A stretch of DNA of 64,000 nucleotides from Pseudomonas kielensis (lineage in GTDB: Bacteria; Pseudomonadota; Gammaproteobacteria; Pseudomonadales; Pseudomonadaceae): NCBI RefSeq assembly GCF_014236655.1, contig NZ_JACMYG010000007.1, positions 62,001 through 126,000 of the forward strand, written 5' to 3'. Each line of letters starts with the position of its first letter. Within the stretch, counting starts at the first letter, position 1. Position numbers and translations under genes: made by a program. A model generated the notes under the pieces. It was not told where the DNA came from and did not search any database. It saw only the letters and a list, made by a program, of their open reading frames with translations. Below, piece after piece: positions 28,607-36,398 of the stretch.

Positions 28607-29911
28607 GTGAATCCGGTCAAAGTAGGCATCTGTGGGTTAGGTACCGTCGGTGGCGGCACCTTCAACGTACTTCAGCGCAACGCCGAGGAAATTGCTCGTC
28701 GTGCCGGGCGTGGAATCGAAGTGGCACAAATTGCCATGCGCACGCCAAAGCCTCAGTTCCAGACGACCGGCATTACGATTACCAACGATGTCTTCGAAGT
28801 GGCCACGAACCCTGAGATCGACATCGTCATAGAGCTGATGGGCGGCTATACCGTTGCCCGCGAGCTGGTACTCAAAGCGATCGAAAACGGAAAACATGTG
28901 GTTACCGCGAACAAGGCGCTGATCGCCGTTCACGGTAACGAGATTTTCGCCAAGGCGCGCGAGAAAGGCGTGATCGTGGCATTCGAAGCGGCGGTAGCCG
29001 GTGGCATCCCGGTCATCAAGGCGATCCGCGAAGGCCTGTCGGCCAACCGGATCAACTGGGTCGCGGGGATCATCAACGGCACCGGCAACTTCATCCTTAC
29101 CGAAATGCGCGAGAAGGGCCGTACCTTCGAAGATGTGCTCGTCGAAGCCCAGGCCCTGGGTTACGCCGAGGCCGATCCGACTTTCGACGTCGAAGGCATC
29201 GATGCTGCGCACAAGCTGACCATCCTGGCGTCCATTGCGTTCGGTATCCCGCTGCAATTCGACAAGGCCTACACCGAAGGCATCACCCAGCTGACCACCG
29301 CTGACGTGAACTATGCCGAGGCCCTGGGCTACCGGATCAAGCACCTGGGTGTGGCTCGCAGCACCTCTCGCGGCATCGAGCTGCGCGTGCACCCGACCCT
29401 GATCCCGGCGGATCGCCTGCTGGCCAACGTCAACGGGGTGATGAACGCGGTGATGGTCAACGGCGATGCTGCCGGTTCGACCCTGTTCTACGGCGCTGGC
29501 GCCGGCATGGAGCCCACCGCTTCGTCGGTAATCGCCGACCTGGTGGATGTGGTTCGCGCCATGACCAGCGACCCGGAAAACCGCGTCCCGCACCTGGCTT
29601 TCCAGCCGGATTCTCTGTCGGCCCACCCGATCCTGCCGATCGAAGCCTGCGAGAGCGCCTACTACCTGCGCATCCAGGCCAAGGACCATCCGGGCGTGCT
29701 GGCCCAGGTGGCGAGCATTCTGTCGGAGCGGGGCATCAACATCGAATCGATCATGCAAAAGGAAGTCGAAGAACACGACGGCCTGGTGCCCATGATCCTG
29801 CTGACGCACCGTGTGCTGGAGCAGCACATGAACGACGCCATTACGGCCCTGGAAGCGTTGCAAGGTGTGGACGGTCCGGTGGTACGGATCCGTGTCGAAC
29901 ACTTGAATTAA
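28607..29911 (+). CDS. hom: Homoserine dehydrogenase
   Basis: Hom reduces aspartate semialdehyde to homoserine with NAD(P)H, the branch point to threonine and methionine. The 434 residues contain the Rossmann motif VGICGLGTVGGGTFNVL, the catalytic region ANKALIAVHG and AGIINGTGNFIL, and a C-terminal ACT domain (about 355-430) for threonine feedback. The start is GTG at 28607 with GGGGAG seven bases upstream. Unlike ThrA of E. coli it has no aspartokinase part. thrC follows after a repeat-bearing gap of 104 bases. Confidence 0.97.
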   Translation: MNPVKVGICGLGTVGGGTFNVLQRNAEEIARRAGRGIEVAQIAMRTPKPQFQTTGITITNDVFEVATNPEIDIVIELMGGYTVARELVLKAIENGKHVVTANKALIAVHGNEIFAKAREKGVIVAFEAAVAGGIPVIKAIREGLSANRINWVAGIINGTGNFILTEMREKGRTFEDVLVEAQALGYAEADPTFDVEGIDAAHKLTILASIAFGIPLQFDKAYTEGITQLTTADVNYAEALGYRIKHLGVARSTSRGIELRVHPTLIPADRLLANVNGVMNAVMVNGDAAGSTLFYGAGAGMEPTASSVIADLVDVVRAMTSDPENRVPHLAFQPDSLSAHPILPIEACESAYYLRIQAKDHPGVLAQVASILSERGINIESIMQKEVEEHDGLVPMILLTHRVLEQHMNDAITALEALQGVDGPVVRIRVEHLN

Positions 29912-29913
29912 TT

Positions 29914-29990
29914 CAGCGGCAAGCGGCAAGCGGCAAGCTACAGGTTAAAGCCGGAGCGTTTTTACCCTGTAGCGTGCAGCTTGGCGCTTG
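29914..29990. repeat. Imperfect palindromic element between hom and thrC
   Basis: Three tandem copies of AGCGGCA run into GCTACAGG at 29937-29944, which is mirrored by CCTGTAGC at 29966-29973 and then GCAGCTTGGCGCTT. This is the AGCTTGCCGCTTG-type extragenic palindrome of fluorescent pseudomonads. Confidence 0.65.
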
Positions 29991-30015
29991 AAGCCCAAAC
30001 CAAAGGTTTGCCCCT

Positions 30016-31425
30016 ATGCGTTATATCAGTACTCGCGGCCAGGCACCGGCCCTGAATTTCGAAGACGTTCTGCTGGCGGGTCTGGCCAGCGACGGCGGCC
30101 TGTATGTGCCGGAAAACCTGCCACGTTTCACCCAGGAAGAAATTGCTTCCTGGGCCGGCCTGCCGTACCACGAGCTGGCGTTCCGGGTGATGCGCCCGTT
30201 TGTCGCCGGCAGCATTCCGGATGCCGATTTCAAAAAGATTCTTGAAGCCACTTATGGCGCGTTTTCCCACAGCGCAGTAGCGCCTTTGCGTCAGCTCAAT
30301 GGCAACGAATGGGTGCTGGAGCTGTTCCACGGCCCGACCCTGGCGTTCAAGGACTTTGCCCTGCAACTGCTCGGCCGCCTGCTTGACTACGTGTTGGAAA
30401 AACGTGGCGAGCGTGTGGTCATTGTCGGTGCCACATCGGGTGATACCGGCTCGGCGGCGATCGAAGGCTGCAAGCACTGCGAAAACGTCGACATCTTCAT
30501 CCTGCACCCGCACAACCGGGTCTCGGAAGTCCAGCGTCGGCAGATGACCACGCTGTTTGGCGACAACATCCATAACATCGCCATCGAAGGCAACTTCGAT
30601 GACTGCCAGGAAATGGTCAAGGCCAGCTTCGCTGACCAGAGCTTCCTCAAGGGCACGCGCCTGGTCGCGGTGAACTCGATCAACTGGGCGCGGATCATGG
30701 CCCAGATCGTCTACTACTTCCACGCTGCCCTGCAGTTGGGTGGCCCGGCGCGTTCGGTGTCGTTCTCGGTGCCGACCGGCAACTTCGGTGATATTTTCGC
30801 CGGCTACCTGGCCCGCAACATGGGGCTGCCGATCAATCAGTTGATCGTCGCCACCAACCGCAACGACATCCTGCACCGCTTCATGAGCGGCAATCAGTAC
30901 GTCAAGGAAACCCTGCACGCGACCCTGTCGCCGTCGATGGACATCATGGTCTCGTCGAACTTCGAACGCCTGCTGTTCGACCTGCACGGGCGTAACGGCG
31001 CAGCAATCGCCGGCCTGATGGACAACTTCAAGCAGGGCGGGGGTTTCAGCGTCGAACAGGAGCGTTGGACTGAAGCGCGCAAGCTCTTCGATTCCCTGGC
31101 CGTGGACGATGCGCAGACTTGCGAGACCATCGCCGAAGTGTTTGCCCAGACCGGCGAGCTGCTGGACCCGCACACCGCCATCGGCGTCAAGGCGGCCCGC
31201 GAGTGCCGTCGCAGCCTGGATATCCCGATGGTGATTCTCGGCACGGCGCACCCGGTCAAGTTCCCCGAGGCGGTTGAAAAAGCCGGTGTAGGAAAAGCGC
31301 TTGAACTGCCTGCCCATCTTTCTGACTTGTTTGAGCGAGATGAGCGTTGCACCGTTTTGCCAAATGACCTGAAAGCGGTACAGGCCTTTGTCAGTCAGCA
31401 TGGCAACCGCGGCAAGCCACTCTGA
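30016..31425 (+). CDS. thrC: Threonine synthase
   Basis: ThrC converts O-phosphohomoserine to threonine with pyridoxal phosphate. The 469 residues are the long (class with N-terminal RYISTRG) form. The cofactor lysine is in PTLAFKDFALQ (Lys112) and the phosphate-binding loop in GATSGDTGSAA. It follows hom, with which it makes the threonine pathway from aspartate semialdehyde except for the kinase ThrB, which is not here. A terminator follows. Confidence 0.97.
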   Translation: MRYISTRGQAPALNFEDVLLAGLASDGGLYVPENLPRFTQEEIASWAGLPYHELAFRVMRPFVAGSIPDADFKKILEATYGAFSHSAVAPLRQLNGNEWVLELFHGPTLAFKDFALQLLGRLLDYVLEKRGERVVIVGATSGDTGSAAIEGCKHCENVDIFILHPHNRVSEVQRRQMTTLFGDNIHNIAIEGNFDDCQEMVKASFADQSFLKGTRLVAVNSINWARIMAQIVYYFHAALQLGGPARSVSFSVPTGNFGDIFAGYLARNMGLPINQLIVATNRNDILHRFMSGNQYVKETLHATLSPSMDIMVSSNFERLLFDLHGRNGAAIAGLMDNFKQGGGFSVEQERWTEARKLFDSLAVDDAQTCETIAEVFAQTGELLDPHTAIGVKAARECRRSLDIPMVILGTAHPVKFPEAVEKAGVGKALELPAHLSDLFERDERCTVLPNDLKAVQAFVSQHGNRGKPL

Positions 31426-31448
31426 TCGGCAAAAACCTGACACATTTG

Positions 31449-31478
31449 AAGCCCGTCTCCTGACGGGCTTTCTTATTT
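31449..31478 (+). terminator. Terminator of thrC
   Basis: A 9-bp stem (AAGCCCGTC / GACGGGCTT) with a 4-base loop is followed by a T-rich tract. Confidence 0.88.
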
Positions 31479-31535
31479 CTGCATGTCACACTGCTGCCCC
31501 TCAGGGATGGGTGAGTGGATGTGAAGGACATGGGC

Positions 31536-32897
31536 ATGCAGCTTTTGAGACGGTTGACGCCAGCCTTGCGCTGGCTGGTTTTGTTCAGCGTGCTGATGCT
31601 GGGCCGCGAAGGGCTGGCCAGGGCGCCGGACGCCTCGGCAGCGCAGGGCGTGGCGACGGCCAGGCCGCTGCTGCTCAGCCCGCAGGAGCGGGAGTGGATC
31701 GCCCGCAACCCGCAGGTGATCGTCGCTTCGGTGCAGTATCCGTTGTACCTGTTCAAGGACGAGCAGGGGCAGTGGACGGGCCTGAGCCACGATATCCTGC
31801 GACGACTCTCGCGGATGACGGGCTTGCAGTTTGTCCATCAGGAGTCGTTCTCCACCGAGCATCTGCTGGGCTTGCTGGAAAGCGGGCAGGCGGACATGAG
31901 CAGCACGCTGGCAGTGAACGATGAGCGCAAGGGCTTCCTCGACTTCAGTCACGCCTTTGGCGGGTCGGGCTGGGTCTTCGTCGGGCTGGCAGCGGGCGAG
32001 CCTGTGCAGTCGCTGGAGGCGCTCTCAGGCAAGGTCCTGGCATTGCCGGCCCGGCATGCCCTGGAAGCCGCTATCCGGCGCGACTACCCACAGATCCAGT
32101 TGCGCGCGGTGAAAACCTACGCCGAGGCGCGTGCCCTTGTCGAGAGCGGCGAAGCCGACGCCACCATCGAGAACGAAAATGGCACCTATCAGTTTCCGGC
32201 GGGACGACTGACCCTTGGTGCGAGCATCGAGGGCCACTGGGTGACCGACCATCTGGCCGTGCGCAAGGGCCAGCCGCAACTGTTGAGCATCCTCAACAAG
32301 GCACTCGAGGCATTTCCTCCCGCCGAATTACGCGCGATCCGCGCCAAGTGGCTCAGTGGCGTGGTGCCCGTGCAGCCACCATCGCCGTGGCAGCGGTTGA
32401 TTCAATGGGCGTGCTGGGGGGGCGTGTTCGCGGGCGTGTTCGGCCTGCTCTCGGTGGTGTGGAATCGCCGGCTCAATCGCCAGGTCGAGTGCCGACTCAA
32501 AGCCGAAGAGGCGTTGAACGACCAGTTGGCATTCGAACAATGCCTGATCAACGCCATGCCTGATCCGGTGTTCGTCAGGGATCTGGAGGGGCGCCTGATC
32601 CAGTGCAACAAGAGCTATGAAGAGTACCTGTCGACGCGCTTTGACCGGGTCCAGGGCAAACGCCTGACCGAGGTCGATACGCTGCCGGCTGCCACGGGCC
32701 AATTGCTGCACGCTGAGTTCATGGCGCAACTGGGCAGCCGCAAAGGTCGTTTCATCGAACGCCAGCTGACGTTCAACAACGGCACCCGCTGCATCTACCA
32801 GTGGACGGTGCCCTTCTATAGCGCCAACGGCGTGCTGCGTGGCGTGCTTGGCGGCTGGACCGCGCCCCGTGGGCCGCGCCAGCAGGAGCCGCGCTGA
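31536..32897 (+). CDS. Periplasmic-binding sensor with PAS domain, no output domain
   Basis: The 453-residue product has a signal or anchor helix (about 10-28), an SBP_bac_3 periplasmic domain (about 48-275; VIVASVQYPLYLFKDEQGQW, LDFSHAFGGSGWVFVG), one membrane helix near 292-315, and a PAS domain (about 330-435; INAMPDPVFVRDLEGRLIQCN). It looks like the sensory half of a BvgS/EvgS/RocS-type histidine kinase, but stops where the kinase should begin, at GVLGGW plus a short unconserved tail. I chose the ATG at 31536 because AAGGA is seven bases upstream. A partner kinase would have to be encoded elsewhere. Confidence 0.8.
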   Translation: MQLLRRLTPALRWLVLFSVLMLGREGLARAPDASAAQGVATARPLLLSPQEREWIARNPQVIVASVQYPLYLFKDEQGQWTGLSHDILRRLSRMTGLQFVHQESFSTEHLLGLLESGQADMSSTLAVNDERKGFLDFSHAFGGSGWVFVGLAAGEPVQSLEALSGKVLALPARHALEAAIRRDYPQIQLRAVKTYAEARALVESGEADATIENENGTYQFPAGRLTLGASIEGHWVTDHLAVRKGQPQLLSILNKALEAFPPAELRAIRAKWLSGVVPVQPPSPWQRLIQWACWGGVFAGVFGLLSVVWNRRLNRQVECRLKAEEALNDQLAFEQCLINAMPDPVFVRDLEGRLIQCNKSYEEYLSTRFDRVQGKRLTEVDTLPAATGQLLHAEFMAQLGSRKGRFIERQLTFNNGTRCIYQWTVPFYSANGVLRGVLGGWTAPRGPRQQEPR

Positions 32898-33064
32898 GGT
32901 TTGGTGCGGTGTTTTTATCCTGTCATCTTTTCCCGGCATGCTCTGCCAACTAGGGTGTTGCGATATGCCTTCAGTCGAGATCTAGAACTTTCTTCTCGGG
33001 CCAGTGGTCATTTACAGTGAACACGCCTTGGCACTTTGTTTCGGACTATTGAGTGGTGATCGAG

Positions 33065-33352
33065 ATGGAAAGTATCAGCCTATTGTTGGGTGAAGCACTG
33101 AGCCCCTACCAGGTAACGCTGACCCCATCGGGTGTTTCTGGAGAGTGCCTGGTGACCTTGAAGAATGCCGTGGGCGCGATTGTGGTCGAGCGTGAGTTCA
33201 GTCAGGCGCAACTGTGCGACAAGCGCCAGCTCACCGACGTGGTCGACGGCTTGCATCGTGATGTGCTGATTGCTGAAGGACGGCTGCAACCCTGTGTAAT
33301 CGCAGCCTTGCGCAATGCCGCGCAAGACAAGCCGGTAACGCTCGGCCACTGA
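33065..33352 (+). CDS. DUF3509 protein, Pseudomonas-specific
   Basis: This 95-residue protein matches the DUF3509 pattern as I remember it (ISLLLGEALSPYQVTLTPSG, VVEREFSQAQL, DVVDGLHRDVLIAEG). It has no signal peptide or membrane helix. The function is unknown. The ATG at 33065 is preceded by GATCGAG. It is a single gene closed by the terminator at 33471. Confidence 0.75.
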   Translation: MESISLLLGEALSPYQVTLTPSGVSGECLVTLKNAVGAIVVEREFSQAQLCDKRQLTDVVDGLHRDVLIAEGRLQPCVIAALRNAAQDKPVTLGH

Positions 33353-33470
33353 TTGAGTTTTTTTCGGGAACCTTCCGGGCATCCCGTCAGTCAGACCCTG
33401 TACCAACAAGAGCAGGCATTGTGCTCCGGTGCTTGTTGCTTGTGGTACGGGTCCTTGTTGACCACGTTTA

Positions 33471-33507
33471 ACCCCGAGTCGTCTCCCCACTTCTCGGGGT
33501 TTCTTTT
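33471..33507 (+). terminator. Terminator after the DUF3509 gene
   Basis: An 8-bp stem (ACCCCGAG / CTCGGGGT) encloses a 14-base loop and runs into TTTCTTTT. It lies close to the end of the convergent binding-protein gene. Confidence 0.8.
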
Positions 33508-33520
33508 GTCTGGCGTTTGT

Positions 33521-34441
33521 TCAGGGTGCCTGATCCTGGAAAAAACGTCGGGTGTCCTCCCGGTATTCCTCGCGTATCTGCGGGTCGAGCCACCGTGTAT
33601 AAAACTCGATCAAGCGATTGTCCCGCAGCCTGAGTACCGTGGCGTTGATCGCTTTGATGGCCTGGTGCCCCTGGGCCGTATCCGAACAGGCGATATGGAT
33701 CGACTGGTACTTGTCCGCGCCACGAATCCCGTAGAACTCCAGCTCCTCGGGCGCTATGCCCTGTTGCTGCGCCTGATAGCGAACTTCTGGCCAGTAGCCC
33801 AGCAATGCCACCAGGCGCCCCGCACGCTGCATCTGCAGAAGGCTGCCCAGGGCGTCGTTGCCGTAGTGGGCCGACAGGCTGCTGGCGGGCGCCTGTTGCA
33901 GGATGCGATCGACCACCTGGCCGTAACTGCGTTCGGCGACCACGCCGAGCTTGCTGTTGTCGCGCGCCAGCAGTAACCCCAGGTCAACCTGGTTGTCGAT
34001 GATGTAGGGCGCCAGTGCGCCACGGTCCTTGTGGCGGATGGTGATGCCGTTACTGAGGATGCGAAAGGCCGGGATCGAATAGACGAGGCGTTTTGCCCGT
34101 TGCGGGTTCCACAGCAGCGAAGGGTCGCAGGTGAAGCTTGGCTCCAGGAGCATTTGCATGGCGCGCGCGCGATTGACCCGCATCAGGCTGTGCTGGTACT
34201 CGGGCATGCTGGCGATCAACAGCGGCATGAACTGATCGACCGCCCCCTGGTTTTTCTGTGTCCCCTCGAGAATCGTCAGCGGCGGCAAATCGCGCAGCAG
34301 CCAGACCAGGGTGCCCTTGTCATAGGCGGCGGCCGGCATTGCCCCAAGGGCAGCCATGGCCGCGCCGACCAGCGCCAGGCGCAGCTGTCGGCGGAGTGGC
34401 CGGCCCAGTGCAGACAGTCTGTTCAGCTTAGATCGCCCCAT
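33521..34441 (-). CDS. Periplasmic solute-binding protein (TIGR02285-like)
   Basis: The 306-residue protein has a signal peptide (LRLALVGAAMAALGAMPAAA) and an SBP_bac_3-like body. It begins YDKGTLVWLLRDLPPLTILEG and has CDPSLLWNPQRAKRLVYSIPAF, typical of a Pseudomonas family of solitary periplasmic binding proteins (TIGR02285). No transporter genes are beside it, so it may serve sensing rather than uptake. The ATG at 34441 overlaps the end of the CoA-transferase gene by 14 bases, suggesting a shared transcript. Confidence 0.75.
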   Translation of the reverse strand: MGRSKLNRLSALGRPLRRQLRLALVGAAMAALGAMPAAAYDKGTLVWLLRDLPPLTILEGTQKNQGAVDQFMPLLIASMPEYQHSLMRVNRARAMQMLLEPSFTCDPSLLWNPQRAKRLVYSIPAFRILSNGITIRHKDRGALAPYIIDNQVDLGLLLARDNSKLGVVAERSYGQVVDRILQQAPASSLSAHYGNDALGSLLQMQRAGRLVALLGYWPEVRYQAQQQGIAPEELEFYGIRGADKYQSIHIACSDTAQGHQAIKAINATVLRLRDNRLIEFYTRWLDPQIREEYREDTRRFFQDQAP

Positions 34442-35627
34442 CTTCACGCAGGCGCGTGATCTGTGCCGCGTCATACCCCAGGGCACCCAGCACCTGAGCG
34501 TTGTGTTCGCCCAGTTCGGCACCCACCCACTCGCAGCTGCCGGGGGTTTGCGAGAGTTTGGGCACGATGCCCGGCATCTTGAATGCCTTGCCGTCGGGCA
34601 GCTTGGCCTGGAGGAACATCTCCCGGGCGAGGAATTGCGGGTCGCTGAACATGTCTTCGGCGCTGAAGATCCGACTGGCGGGCACCTCAGCGGCGTTCAG
34701 GCGTTCGATCACGGTATCCAGCGGTAGCGAGCTGACCCACCGATCAATCACCCCGTACAGCTCGTCACGGCGGCTGTCGCGGCCATCGTTGCTGGCCAGG
34801 ATCGGGTCGCCGGCCAGATCGTCGCGGCCGATGGTCTGCATGAACCGCTTGAAGATCGCATCGCCATTGGCGCCGATCTGCACATGCTTGCCGTCGGCAC
34901 TGGTGTGAATGGAGGAGGGTGTGATGCCGGGCATGATGTTGCCGGTGCGCTCGCGGATAAAGCCGAACACATCGAACTCCGGCACCATGCTTTCCATCAT
35001 GGCGAAGATCGCTTCGTACAGCGCCACGTCCACCACTTGCCCCTGGCCGCCATTGACTTCGCGATGGCGCAGAGCCATGAGCGCGCCGATCACCCCCCAC
35101 AGCGCGGCAATCGAGTCACCGATGGAAATTCCGGTGCGTACCGGCGGACGGTCCTCGAAGCCGGTGATGTAGCGCAAGCCACCCATGGACTCACCCACCG
35201 CACCAAAGCCGGGCTGGTCCTTCATCGGGCCGGTCTGGCCAAAGCCGGACAAGCGCACCATCACCAGTTTTGGATTCAAGGCATGCAGCACATCCCAACC
35301 CAGGCCGAGCTTCTCCAGCACCCCGGGACGGAAGTTTTCGATGAGGATGTCGGCTTCGCTCAGCAGCTTTTTCAGAATGGCCAGGCCGTCGGGGTGCTTG
35401 AGGTTGAGGGTCAGGGACTTCTTGTTACGTGCCTGGACGAACCACCACAGCGAGGTGCCTTCGTAGAGTTTGCGCCACTTGCGTAACGGGTCACCGCCAT
35501 CCGGAGATTCGATCTTGGTCACATCGGCGCCGAACTCGGCACAGATGCGCGAGGCGAATGGCCCGGCGATCAAGGTGCCGAGCTCGATGACTTTCAGGCC
35601 GGAAAGCGGTTTGGCAGTAAGCGGCAT
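34428..35627 (-). CDS. CaiB/BaiF family CoA-transferase (class III)
   Basis: The 399-residue enzyme belongs to the class III (formyl-CoA transferase) family: LKVIELGTLIAGPFASRICAEFGADVTKIE, NKKSLTLNLKHPDG, IENFRPGVLEKLGLGWD and GISIGDSIAALWGVIGALMAL. The catalytic Asp should be in the GFGAVGESMGG to GDSIAA region. Acyl donor and acceptor cannot be predicted. No beta-oxidation or dehydrogenase genes stand next to it; its downstream partner is a periplasmic binding protein. Confidence 0.88.
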   Translation of the reverse strand: MPLTAKPLSGLKVIELGTLIAGPFASRICAEFGADVTKIESPDGGDPLRKWRKLYEGTSLWWFVQARNKKSLTLNLKHPDGLAILKKLLSEADILIENFRPGVLEKLGLGWDVLHALNPKLVMVRLSGFGQTGPMKDQPGFGAVGESMGGLRYITGFEDRPPVRTGISIGDSIAALWGVIGALMALRHREVNGGQGQVVDVALYEAIFAMMESMVPEFDVFGFIRERTGNIMPGITPSSIHTSADGKHVQIGANGDAIFKRFMQTIGRDDLAGDPILASNDGRDSRRDELYGVIDRWVSSLPLDTVIERLNAAEVPASRIFSAEDMFSDPQFLAREMFLQAKLPDGKAFKMPGIVPKLSQTPGSCEWVGAELGEHNAQVLGALGYDAAQITRLREDGAI

Positions 35628-35776
35628 GGGCGATCCTGTAGGACAAAAGCGGAGTCAATGCAGCCTTTTATCATAGCCGGGCGATCATCGCCCAAGCTTG
35701 ATGGTCGTCATGATTCGTTGAATGGCCCCGGCATCGGTTAGACTTGCCGCCTTTCCTCGTATCAAGAAGCCCGTTC

Positions 35777-36319
35777 ATGGCCCAGCCGTCCACGACCTAC
35801 AAGTTTGAACTGAACCTTACCGACCTCGACCGCAGCGTGTACGAGAACGTCAAGCAGACCATCGCCCGTCACCCTTCGGAAACCGAAGAGCGCATGACCG
35901 TGCGGTTGCTGGCGTATGCCTTCTGGTACAACGAGCAGTTGTCTTTTGGTCGCGGGTTGTCGGACGTGGATGAGCCGGCGCTGTGGGAAAAAAGCCTGGA
36001 TGATCGCGTGCTGCACTGGATCGAAGTCGGCCAGCCAGACGCCGACCGCCTGACCTGGTGCTCGCGTCGCACCGAGCGCACCAGCCTGCTGGCCTACGGC
36101 AGCCTGCGTGTCTGGGAAGGCAAAGTGATCCCGGCGATCAGGAACCTGAAAAACGTCAACATCGCCGCCGTGCCCCAGGAAGTCCTGGAGACCCTGGCCA
36201 AGGACATGCCCCGTGTCATCAAGTGGGACGTGATGATCAGCGAAGGCACGATCTTCGTTACCGACGACCGTGGCCAGCATGAAGTCCAGCTGCAATGGCT
36301 GGCAGGCGAGCGCGGCTAA
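35777..36319 (+). CDS. YaeQ family protein
   Basis: The 180-residue product matches the YaeQ family (TYKFELNLTDLDRSVYENVKQTIARHPSET, LLAYAFWYNEQLSFGRGLS and QPDADRLTWCSRRTERTSLLAYGSLRVWE). YaeQ folds like a PD-(D/E)XK nuclease and was once reported to suppress RfaH loss; no firm function exists. ATG at 35777 begins the family start. It precedes recJ on the same strand by 79 bases. Confidence 0.88.
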   Translation: MAQPSTTYKFELNLTDLDRSVYENVKQTIARHPSETEERMTVRLLAYAFWYNEQLSFGRGLSDVDEPALWEKSLDDRVLHWIEVGQPDADRLTWCSRRTERTSLLAYGSLRVWEGKVIPAIRNLKNVNIAAVPQEVLETLAKDMPRVIKWDVMISEGTIFVTDDRGQHEVQLQWLAGERG

Positions 36320-36398
36320 GGCCGACTGTCGATGGGGGAGCCTTCGCCCGTAGCCACCGCATTTAACCTGTGAATTGAAGAGAAACCACTGTCATCCC

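Noticed and set aside
33005..33060. TGGCAC-like sequence before the DUF3509 gene, as a sigma-54 promoter
   Set aside because: The -12 part reads TTCG instead of TTGC at the required spacing, so the essential GC is absent.
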